Source: Vulcanimicrobiota bacterium (GTDB lineage Bacteria; Vulcanimicrobiota; Vulcanimicrobiia; Vulcanimicrobiales; Vulcanimicrobiaceae). Taken from it: a stretch of 6,085 nt of DNA. The notes beneath the pieces are model-generated. The model made no database searches and was not told the DNA's origin. It saw only the letters and a program-made list of their open reading frames with translations. Each line of letters begins with the position of its first letter. Within the stretch, counting starts at the first letter, position 1. The position numbers were made by a program, and so were the translations under genes. The stretch spans positions 5,498 through 11,582 of the forward strand of contig PKWF01000188.1 of NCBI GenBank assembly GCA_003133185.1, given 5' to 3'. This document shows positions 1-6,022 of the stretch, piece after piece.

Positions 1-324
1 AAACGTCCGCAACGGCCCCGCAGCGGCTGCGTCTCGATCGCAATGCTCGAGGCGCTGCAGCGCGCGGAGTTCCCACGCGTGCAAGCCCTCCTGCAAAACG
101 ATTTTCACGACGTTATTGCGACGTCCACTCCCGAGGTTATGGCCGCACTCGACGCGCTGCGCGCTGCCGGCGCAACCAACGCGCTCTTAGCGGGCTCGGG
201 TTCGTGCGTCTTTGCGCTCTCACCGGAAAAGGCGCACATCGAGGCGCTTGCACGACGCTTGACGTTGCCGCCGAAGTACGAGCGTTTCGTGACGCGCTTT
301 GCGACCACGCCGGAGTGGAGATGA
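1..324 (+). CDS. ispE: 4-diphosphocytidyl-2-C-methyl-D-erythritol kinase, C-terminal part (5' truncated by window)
   Basis: The reading frame is open from base 1 and ends at TGA 322-324, giving the last 107 residues of a GHMP-family kinase. IspE phosphorylates CDP-methylerythritol with ATP in the cytoplasmic MEP pathway to IPP and DMAPP. Visible family marks are an NDFHDVI segment (the IspE 'ND(L/F)E' region near bases 97-117). A helix follows, ending in ALRAAGATNALLAGSGSCVFAL, whose LAGSGSCVF (about 187-213) is the glycine-rich GHMP motif 3; E. coli IspE has GTGACVF there. After that comes the usual short tail with an ALARRL helix. The N-terminal two thirds, including the ATP-binding motif, lie outside the window. 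The stop codon overlaps the start of the next gene (ATGA), so the two are probably translated together. Other GHMP kinases share motif 3, but the NDF segment and the length of the C-terminal part fit IspE best. Confidence 0.85.
   Translation, partial: KRPQRPRSGCVSIAMLEALQRAEFPRVQALLQNDFHDVIATSTPEVMAALDALRAAGATNALLAGSGSCVFALSPEKAHIEALARRLTLPPKYERFVTRFATTPEWR
312..315 (+). promoter_or_regulatory. Shine-Dalgarno sequence for the nucleotidyltransferase
   Basis: GGAG lies five bases before the ATG at 321, inside the last codons of ispE. It supports ATG 321 as the start rather than in-frame codons further upstream, which would overlap ispE by more than 100 bp and add sequence before the family's N-terminal LLAGG motif. 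Confidence 0.6.
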
Positions 325-1085
325 ACGCCGTTCTTCTTGCGGGCGGCCCGCTGGACGATGTTGCGCGCTTGCAGCCGGGCGCACCGAACAAAGCCTTCGT
401 CGACATCGGTGGGAGAACGCTCGCGGGTCGCGTGCTGATTGCTCTCCGTGGTTCGCCGTCGGTCGGACGCATCGTGGTGGTGGCCCCGCCCAACGCGTGG
501 GGACACGACGATCTTCGCGCCGCCGACGATTTTCGCCCTGACGGCGTTCGCATTACCGAGAGCTTAGAGAACGGCCTGAAGGGATTCGAACCAGACGACG
601 ACGTCTTAGTGGTCGCGTCGGATCTCCCGGTGCTCGCGGCCGCAGCCGTCGAGGATTTCATCGCCGGCGTACGTCGGCTTGGGGCCGACGTGATCTATGG
701 ATGTGTCGAGAAAGGCGAGCACGTGCGCGCCTTTCCCGACGTGCCGCATACTTGGGCCCGCATGCGCGACGGTACGTTTTGCGGGGGCGGCATGGTGGCG
801 ATCAAGCCGCGCTCGCTCCGGCGCCTGGAACGCTTCATCGAGCGCTTGGGCGCCGCGCGCAAGGATCCGCTCAAACTGGCATCGCTCTTTGGCTGGGATA
901 TGCTGGCCCGCTTCGCATTCGGCCGGCTATCGATCGCACAGGCCGAGGCGCGCGCCACGAAAATTCTCGGCGCACCGGTACGCGCGCTGATTTCGCCCTA
1001 TCCCGAAACGGCGGTCAACGTGGATCGCGTGAGCGACGTCGCGCTCGCGCGCCGGCTCGTCAGCTCGGGGAACGCCATCGCTTGA
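321..1085 (+). CDS. MobA-like NTP transferase (nucleotidyltransferase), substrate unknown
   Basis: A 254-residue protein with the GT-A-like nucleotidyltransferase fold of the MobA/IspD/GlmU superfamily. It is expected to join an NTP to a phosphorylated or cofactor substrate, releasing pyrophosphate. Visible marks: beta-strand plus glycine loop MNAVLLAGG at residues 1-9; the conserved lysine in NKAF (K24); a core strand followed by ASDLPVL (99-105), whose D101 should bind metal; FCGGGMVAI (153-161); and NVDRVSDVALARRL (233-246), whose D235 matches the second metal ligand of MobA-type enzymes. The usual GxGxR fingerprint after LAGG is missing: GPLDDVARLQPG stands there instead. That argues against canonical IspD, MobA or GlmU. 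From memory, clostridial genomes such as Moorella carry a similar nucleotidyltransferase beside ispE. The ATG overlaps the ispE stop. The 3' end overlaps ubiX on the other strand. The fold is fairly sure; the substrate is not. Confidence 0.82.
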   Translation: MNAVLLAGGPLDDVARLQPGAPNKAFVDIGGRTLAGRVLIALRGSPSVGRIVVVAPPNAWGHDDLRAADDFRPDGVRITESLENGLKGFEPDDDVLVVASDLPVLAAAAVEDFIAGVRRLGADVIYGCVEKGEHVRAFPDVPHTWARMRDGTFCGGGMVAIKPRSLRRLERFIERLGAARKDPLKLASLFGWDMLARFAFGRLSIAQAEARATKILGAPVRALISPYPETAVNVDRVSDVALARRLVSSGNAIA

Positions 1086-1626
1086 AAAGCTCGTTGGCAA
1101 TTCCGAACTGATCGAGTGCCTTCCCGACGGTGTGTGCGATGATCTCATCCACGCTCTGCGGGTTTGCGTACATGGCCGGGATCGGGGGTAGAATAACGGC
1201 ACCGATTTCGGCGAGCCGGACGAGCGTACGAAGATGACCGAGATGCAGTGGCGTCTCGCGAATCACCAGTACGAGCCGACGCTTTTCCTTTAAGCAGACG
1301 TCCGCTGCTCGAACGAGCAGATTCGAGTTGAACGAGTAGGCGATCGCGCTCGCGCTTTTCATCGAACACGGAATGACCAGCATGCCTTCGGTCATGAACG
1401 AACCGCTCGAGACGGCGGCAGCGAGATCGTCGTCGCGGTGGGCGACGTCGGCCAGGCTTTCGAAATCCTCGGCAGTCATCTCGGTTTCAAGCTCGATCGT
1501 GCGGCGAGCGGCCGTCGTGAGAACGAGATGCGTTTCGACGCCGCCGATGGCGCGCAGCGCTTGCAATACCATGTAGCCATAAAGACTGCCGCTTGCCCCG
1601 CTGATGCCGATGATGATGCGCCGCAT
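1060..1626 (-). CDS. ubiX: UbiX flavin prenyltransferase
   Basis: A 188-residue protein, close to the 189 of E. coli UbiX and alignable nearly end to end with it from memory. It transfers a dimethylallyl group from DMAP to FMN, making prenyl-FMN for UbiD-family decarboxylases. In order: GISGASG (7-13) flavin/phosphate loop, SSGSF (73-77), GMLVIPCSMK (81-90), RAADVCLKE (106-114), RETPLHLGHLR (123-133), and PPIPAMYANPQS (147-158). Against Pseudomonas UbiX numbering, offset by 16, the active-site residues R122, K129, R139, E140 and Y169 are present as R106, K113, R123, E124 and Y153. R185, which holds the substrate phosphate with Y169, is replaced by K169. The ATG complementary to 1624-1626 is the only start that places the GISGASG strand at the N-terminus. 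The open frame upstream is low-complexity shadow of the nuclease gene. No ubiD is in view, so the physiological partner (quinone synthesis or aromatic-acid decarboxylation) is unknown. Confidence 0.96.
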   Translation of the reverse strand: MRRIIIGISGASGSLYGYMVLQALRAIGGVETHLVLTTAARRTIELETEMTAEDFESLADVAHRDDDLAAAVSSGSFMTEGMLVIPCSMKSASAIAYSFNSNLLVRAADVCLKEKRRLVLVIRETPLHLGHLRTLVRLAEIGAVILPPIPAMYANPQSVDEIIAHTVGKALDQFGIANELFKRWRSPS

Positions 1627-1687
1627 CGGGGAGCCGTTATACGTTGGCTGCAGGGGCGCCTGGTAGAAACTGTAACTCCACACCGTC
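1627..1687. promoter_or_regulatory. divergent intergenic region between ubiX and the nuclease operon
   Basis: These 61 bp separate the start codons of ubiX (leftward) and the nuclease gene (rightward), so both promoters must lie here or inside the coding ends. Rightward, TTGGCT (1644-1649) resembles a -35 box. The nearest AT-rich candidates, TAGAAA (1664-1669) and GTAACT (1672-1677), are poorly spaced or weak. No clear Shine-Dalgarno sequence precedes either gene and no obvious operator palindrome is visible. Confidence 0.5.
1636..1641 (-). promoter_or_regulatory. putative -10 box of ubiX, probable leaderless start
   Basis: Read leftward the sequence is TATAAC, five of six matches to TATAAT in an otherwise GC-rich context. 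It ends nine bases before the ATG of ubiX. A start 6-8 bases after the box would leave only about 2-4 untranslated bases, which agrees with the lack of a ribosome binding site. No good -35 box is seen at 16-18 bp spacing (ACCAGG is present). Confidence 0.4.
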
Positions 1688-2938
1688 GTGCCGGAAGCCG
1701 CGCAAGTCCGTTCCTTCATCGACGATGCCGTCCGCTGGCGCAAAACCGGAGACGAAGCGCTCCTGCTTCGGCTGATTCGTTCGAGTTGCTCCGGCGTTCC
1801 GCACGACGTCGGCGCCGCGTACGCCACCCTTGCAGGGCGCACGGGCGACCTGCTCGACGCGATCGACCGCGGCCGCCTCGCGCTGCCGCCGCCGGAGCGC
1901 GACGGCGTGCTGCTCTTTGTCCGGCGTGCGCGCCTCGTTCGCGAATCCAGCTCGGAAGGCGATGGCTTTCGCTCCGTCGTCGCCGAAGCGTTTGAATTAA
2001 CCGCGAAGGAACCAGAGCGTCCGTCGCAGCCACAAAAAACGGCGGTCGAAATCGAGCTGGCGGAGCCGGTCGAACCCGAGGAAGCCAGCGGCGTGCCGCG
2101 TTGGCAGAAACATTTCAGCGCCTCGGCGCTCAACGCCTATACCGAATGCGCGCGCAAATGGTTCTACCGGTACGCCTGCGCGGCGGTTGAAGACCCCGGA
2201 TCGTCGGCCTCCGCGTACGGCACCGCCTTTCATCTCGCGCTCGAGGATTTCCACGGTGACTTTCCCCGGCCGCGCGGCGTCGATCGTTTGGCGATGCGCA
2301 ATCGCATGCGGGAGTGCGTCACTTGGGCTTTCGAACGTAATCGCGACGGCTTCGAGACGCGGGTGGAGTTCGAGCTGCAGGTTCGGCGCGCGCAACGCAC
2401 CGCGCAGCGGTACGTCGACTGGCTCTTGGCCCAAGAGTTAGAGGCGCCGTTCGAGGTGCTCGGCCGCGAAGTTTCCGCCGAACTCGATCTGGATGGACGA
2501 GCTTTCGTAGGTTTCATCGATCGCCTCGACCGGGACGAACGAACCGGCAACGTGGGGGTCGTCGACTATAAGACGGGAAGCATCGCAACGAGTGCGGCGG
2601 AGTACTGTGAGAAAGTGCGCCGCTTTCGCGATTTCCAGCTTCCATTCTATTACTGGGCGCGCACGGCCGCGGGCGACCGGGTGAGCAAGCTCGTGCTCAT
2701 TCCGCTTAAGGATGCGCTGCTCGACGTACGCCCGGTCGTGTTGGAGGTAGGCAAAACGATCAAGCTCGACGATCTGGAGCGATCGCGCGAGAAAATGATC
2801 GAACTGAGCACGCTGTTGGCGTCGGGCGAGATTCGCCGTTTCGAACCCACCAAAAACGCTGCAGCCTGCACGTATTGCGCGTACCAGACGGCCTGTGCCA
2901 ATAAACCCCCGGCGGAAGCCCAGCGTTTCGGAAGTTGA
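1688..2938 (+). CDS. PD-(D/E)XK nuclease with iron-sulfur cluster (AddB/Cas4/RecB-like)
   Basis: A 416-residue protein, predicted to be a Mg-dependent DNA exonuclease acting with the helicase encoded next. Residues about 1-100 are helical and unassigned, about 101-137 an acidic, proline-rich linker, and about 143-405 the nuclease. Nuclease marks: SASALNAYTECARKWFYRY (144-162) with C154; GTAFHLALE (178-186) with motif I H182; GFIDRLDRD (275-283) with D278; VVDYKTG (291-297) with D293 and K295 as catalytic D-x-K; FQLPFYY (316-322) carrying the QxxxY motif (Q317, Y321); and C394-x2-C397-x5-C403. C154 plus the last three cysteines is the four-Cys 4Fe-4S pattern of AddB and Cas4 nucleases. All expected catalytic residues are present. 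GTG 1688 is the first start after an in-frame TAA at 1673-1675; its ribosome binding site is poor. Its TGA overlaps the helicase TTG start, implying coupled translation. Cas4 is less likely: no CRISPR array or cas gene is present and the N-terminus is too long. Confidence 0.88.
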   Translation: MPEAAQVRSFIDDAVRWRKTGDEALLLRLIRSSCSGVPHDVGAAYATLAGRTGDLLDAIDRGRLALPPPERDGVLLFVRRARLVRESSSEGDGFRSVVAEAFELTAKEPERPSQPQKTAVEIELAEPVEPEEASGVPRWQKHFSASALNAYTECARKWFYRYACAAVEDPGSSASAYGTAFHLALEDFHGDFPRPRGVDRLAMRNRMRECVTWAFERNRDGFETRVEFELQVRRAQRTAQRYVDWLLAQELEAPFEVLGREVSAELDLDGRAFVGFIDRLDRDERTGNVGVVDYKTGSIATSAAEYCEKVRRFRDFQLPFYYWARTAAGDRVSKLVLIPLKDALLDVRPVVLEVGKTIKLDDLERSREKMIELSTLLASGEIRRFEPTKNAAACTYCAYQTACANKPPAEAQRFGS

Positions 2939-4995
2939 TCGCACTCGAGCTAACGGACGAGCAGCGTGCCGCCATCGAGGCGCCGTTTGACGGCTGCCTT
3001 GCGATTCTCGGCGCTGCGGGCACGGGCAAGAGCACTGCGCTGGCCGAGCGGGCGAACCGCGCCCGCGCGCTCTATCCGCACGCCGAGCCGCTGTACCTGC
3101 GCGCGCACCGCCGCCTCGATGAGTATGCCGTCGCGCTGCTGCGTGCAAAAGGGCGAGAGATCACCCTCATTGACGACGTTGAGGCGGAGTTGCTCTTCTC
3201 GCGCGCCTGCACGCCGCTCTTCGAGCTGCGATGGGCGGAGTTCGCGGAGGAGCAACTCGATCCGGAGGTCCCCGGATTGCGCTCGCCGCAGCGTTTTCTC
3301 CAATCGGCATTTCGCTTGATCCGGCGGCTCGGCGATGCGAACGTGGATCCGGCGCTCTTTCTCTCGCTCGCGCTCACCGGGGCGACCGAGTTCTATGCCA
3401 ATCCCCCGAACTTTACCGACCCGTCGTTGTTGATCGCCACCAAGAACACGTTTCACGACTCGCTCGACGTCTCGGCGCAGGAGCTGGCCCGGCAGTATCG
3501 CCGGGAGGTGGACCTCGCCAAGATTATCGCCAAACTGTACGAAGCATACGTGCAGCTCGTAGGCGCGACGGGACGCATGACCGGACGCGACGCGATCCTC
3601 GCCGCGACGCACGCGCTGCGTGAAGACCGCGAGCTTGCAGCACAACTGCGCGAGCGGCACCAGTTCGTCTTCGTCGACGACGCGCAGGAACTGACCGATG
3701 CCGAAGTCCAGCTGCTGAGCGCGATCTTCGGAGAAGCCTTGGGAGGCGTTACGCTCTGCGGAGATCCCGCCTCGGCCATTTCAATGGTGCGCAGAACCCA
3801 ACCCGAGACGACCTTCGCGCACTCCGACTCGCGCATCGAGCTGCGCGTACGACACCGCTCGCCCCGCATTGACGTGTACCGTCCACCGACGGCACTCGAC
3901 GAAGCGGCGTTCGTCGCCCAACGCGTCGGAGAGTGGATCGCGCAAGGCGTGAGCGCGCAACGGATTGCCGTGATCTTCCGTTCCGCTCGCAACGTCGAAC
4001 TCTATGAAACCGCACTGCTCGACGCAGACATCCCCGTCGTGGTCTCCGGCGACGTCAATATCTTCGCGGATCGCCGCGCCTTGGATGCGCTGGCGCTGCT
4101 GTGGAACGCCTACGATCCATTTCGGCACGAGTGGCTCTTGCGCACGCTGAGCGGACCGGCCGTCGGCCTCTCCGACGCCTCGCTGGCGATGCTCTGCGGC
4201 GAACCACCGGACCCTCAGCGGCCGCTGTTTGCTTTCGACGACGAACCGGCGCCCACAACACGCGCGAGCCGCTGGAATCCAAAACGGGATCTGCGCCTAG
4301 GCTGGAACGTGCTTCGCGGCGAGCAAGATGATGCGCTGGGTGCGGATGCGGCGGCGCGGGTCAAACGATTTCGCCGGTTGCGCTTGGAGTGGCTCGACGT
4401 CATGCAAACGCAACCCTTCGAGGATTTCGCGCGCCGCGTTTGGCGCGATGCTCTGGCACGCGAAGGCGAGCTGGATTCGGCGCACGCCCTCGCGCAGCAG
4501 GCGGTGCTGGAACGGCTGCTCGATCGCTTACGCGGTTTTCTACGCGAGAAACCGGATGCGACGACGACCGAAGTTCTCGAGTACGCGCAGCAGCGCATGG
4601 AGAGCGATTTGGAAACGTGCGAGCCACCCGTGACGGCGGACGGTTTCGTGCAGATGACGAGCGTCGAGGCCGCGCTCGGACGCGAGTTCGAGCACGCGAT
4701 CGTCGCGAACGTTCGCCCCGGCTCCTTTCCGCTCTGGTACGCACCAGACGCGTTTCTCTTTAGCCCAAAACTCGGCATGATTCCAAAGGAAAATGCGGGC
4801 GACGCACGCGCAGCCCGAACGGCAAAGTTCAGCTACTATATGTTTCGAACGAAAGCCGCGCGGCGATATAACGAGCGAGAGCGCCGCGCACTGCACTACG
4901 CGCTAGGGCGAGCGAACCGGAGCGTGCTGGTCACGGCTTGGGGGGCACCGACGCGCGGAATAACCGCGCCCGAGCTGCTCGAAGAGCTGCGCTGA
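2935..4995 (+). CDS. UvrD/AdnA-like superfamily 1 DNA helicase with altered motor motifs
   Basis: A 686-residue protein with the layout of a UvrD-family motor and no nuclease domain of its own. Intact: Q motif LTDEQ (6-10), Walker A GAAGTGKST (26-34), 2A-domain strand RIAVIFRSA (343-351) followed by the typical gIP-like segment DIPVVVSGD (365-373), the 2B-like WLLRTLSGPAVGLS (400-413), and motif VI ERRALHYALGRAN (649-661) with arginine finger R659. Altered: motif Ia is hard to find; motif II is VDDAQE (247-252) where VDEAQD is usual; motif III is GDPASAI (276-282), lacking the usual Gln; motif V is SVEAALGREF (576-585), where T-x-H-x-x-KGxEF is usual. DDAQ resembles mycobacterial AdnA, from memory. 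The start is TTG 2935, overlapping the nuclease stop as TTGA; it places the Q motif at residue 6 and no better start exists nearby. It probably acts with the preceding nuclease in DNA end processing. Whether the motor is active or only binds ATP and DNA cannot be told here. Confidence 0.85.
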   Translation: MIALELTDEQRAAIEAPFDGCLAILGAAGTGKSTALAERANRARALYPHAEPLYLRAHRRLDEYAVALLRAKGREITLIDDVEAELLFSRACTPLFELRWAEFAEEQLDPEVPGLRSPQRFLQSAFRLIRRLGDANVDPALFLSLALTGATEFYANPPNFTDPSLLIATKNTFHDSLDVSAQELARQYRREVDLAKIIAKLYEAYVQLVGATGRMTGRDAILAATHALREDRELAAQLRERHQFVFVDDAQELTDAEVQLLSAIFGEALGGVTLCGDPASAISMVRRTQPETTFAHSDSRIELRVRHRSPRIDVYRPPTALDEAAFVAQRVGEWIAQGVSAQRIAVIFRSARNVELYETALLDADIPVVVSGDVNIFADRRALDALALLWNAYDPFRHEWLLRTLSGPAVGLSDASLAMLCGEPPDPQRPLFAFDDEPAPTTRASRWNPKRDLRLGWNVLRGEQDDALGADAAARVKRFRRLRLEWLDVMQTQPFEDFARRVWRDALAREGELDSAHALAQQAVLERLLDRLRGFLREKPDATTTEVLEYAQQRMESDLETCEPPVTADGFVQMTSVEAALGREFEHAIVANVRPGSFPLWYAPDAFLFSPKLGMIPKENAGDARAARTAKFSYYMFRTKAARRYNERERRALHYALGRANRSVLVTAWGAPTRGITAPELLEELR

Positions 4996-5003
4996 CGCGA
5001 GCC

Positions 5004-5963
5004 GTGCGCCTGCGAGAGATCGCACCGGAGGTTTACGCGCGCGACGTTCTGCCGCTAACGGCTCCCCTTTGGGCCGGGCGGCGCAGTTTCGAGATCTACG
5101 TCGCGCAGACGCTGGAAACCGCGCGCAGCGCTTACGGGCGACGCCACTATCGAACGCTCGGACTCTACGACGGCTCGACGCTTCTCGCGTCATTCAAGCG
5201 CTACGAACGTTCGGTCCACGACGGAGAACGGCGACTCCGCGCAATCGGCTTCGGCGCCGTTTTTACACCGGCGGAGTATCGCGGGCGCGGCTACGCCAGC
5301 GTGATGCTCGCGGCGGAGCTCGACCGCGCGCGAGGTGCCGGATACGAACTGGCCTACCTCTTCTCCGATATTCGCCCGCAGTTCTACGCGACGTTTGGGT
5401 TTGTCGAGTTGCCATCGAGGAGTCTGACGCTGCGTGCCGATGCTTTGCCGGCGCAGCGGGTGCGGCCGGCACAGCTTGCACCGGGGGATTGGAACGGCGT
5501 CCGGCGCTGCTTCGAGTCGTGCGAACCGGAGCGCTCGGCCGGCTTCGTGCGGACGCAATCGGTGTGGGGGTGGATTGCGATGCGGATCAAGCACGGCTCC
5601 GAGCACGCCGCCGGTCACCAGTTCAACCTGGTCGTCCGCCGCGGCCGCGGCGTCCGGGCCTACGTCTTAGGCGCGCGAGTGCCGGAGCGCGATACCTACG
5701 CCGTGGACGAGTACGGCTACGCCGACGACGATTCAGCCGCGCTGACCCCGGCGCTGTTGCGGGCCGCCGCGGGCGACCTGCGGCGCATCGAAGGCTGGCT
5801 GCCGCCGGCCCGCACCCGCGACCTGTTGCCCAAGGGTACGACGCGCAAACGAAAACGCTCGATCCTAATGATGGCGCCCCTGCGTCCCGAAGCGCGCGGA
5901 TTGCTCGATCGTATCCTGGCCGACCGGAACGGCGATTTTTGCTGGGCGACGGAGCACATCTAG
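5004..5963 (+). CDS. GNAT family N-acetyltransferase with C-terminal extension
   Basis: A 319-residue protein, about twice the length of a single GNAT domain. Residues about 1-145 form the acetyltransferase fold. The acetyl-CoA pyrophosphate loop is clear in GAVFTPAEYRGRGYASVML (84-102; R-G-R-G-Y-A matches the R/Q-x-x-G-x-G/A motif A). It is followed by AYLFSDIRPQFYATFGFVEL (117-136), the usual motif B with the FY..FGF end. Residues about 146-319 are a second region with no motif I recognise, ending in CWATEHI. This layout recalls Eis-like or fungal LYC1-like acetyltransferases, but neither is established. Substrate unknown. GTG 5004 is chosen because it sits 8 bp after the helicase stop and begins directly at the first strand (RLREIAPE). 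TTG 4938 is in frame but would overlap the helicase by 58 bp. It probably shares the transcript of the nuclease and helicase; a functional link is only inferred from position. Confidence 0.82.
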   Translation: MRLREIAPEVYARDVLPLTAPLWAGRRSFEIYVAQTLETARSAYGRRHYRTLGLYDGSTLLASFKRYERSVHDGERRLRAIGFGAVFTPAEYRGRGYASVMLAAELDRARGAGYELAYLFSDIRPQFYATFGFVELPSRSLTLRADALPAQRVRPAQLAPGDWNGVRRCFESCEPERSAGFVRTQSVWGWIAMRIKHGSEHAAGHQFNLVVRRGRGVRAYVLGARVPERDTYAVDEYGYADDDSAALTPALLRAAAGDLRRIEGWLPPARTRDLLPKGTTRKRKRSILMMAPLRPEARGLLDRILADRNGDFCWATEHI

Positions 5964-6002
5964 GGAATCTCTGATTAATCCCAACGTATGTGCGTGACGC
6001 CT

Positions 6003-6022
6003 CGGAGCCGCTCGTCGCTCCG
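6003..6022. other. short hairpin downstream of the acetyltransferase
   Basis: CGGAGC (6003-6008) pairs with GCTCCG (6017-6022) around an eight-base loop. It lies 40 bp after the acetyltransferase stop. No T run follows, so an intrinsic terminator is not supported. The right arm is part of the repeat unit. Confidence 0.3.

Noticed and set aside
204..320. N-terminal extension of the nucleotidyltransferase to a start at 204
   Set aside because: It would overlap ispE by about 120 bp and put 39 unrelated residues before LLAGG. ATG 321 has a good GGAG site and the standard ATGA overlap.
321..1085. Calling the nucleotidyltransferase IspD because it follows ispE
   Set aside because: It lacks the AAGxGxR N-terminal fingerprint and the IspD middle-region motifs, and fits a MobA-like family better.
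1438..1995. Rightward open frame of 185 residues across the ubiX-nuclease gap
   Set aside because: It is antisense to ubiX and out of frame with the nuclease. The sequence is Arg/Ala-rich without domains, while both overlapping genes have clear family motifs.
1627..2133. Long leftward open frame continuing upstream of the ubiX ATG
   Set aside because: The added 169 residues are Ser/Arg-rich low complexity and lie antisense to the nuclease gene. UbiX proteins begin directly at the strand leading into GISGASG, so ATG 1626 is the start.
2438..3660. Two leftward open frames of 236 residues each, 2438-3148 and 2950-3660
   Set aside because: Both are Arg-rich and show no recognisable motif. They lie opposite well-supported nuclease and helicase coding sequence, so they are GC-driven shadows.
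4938..5003. TTG 4938 as the start of the acetyltransferase
   Set aside because: It would overlap the end of the helicase by 58 bp, and the extra residues are a frame-shifted reading of helicase motif-VI tail sequence. GTG 5004 fits the domain start.
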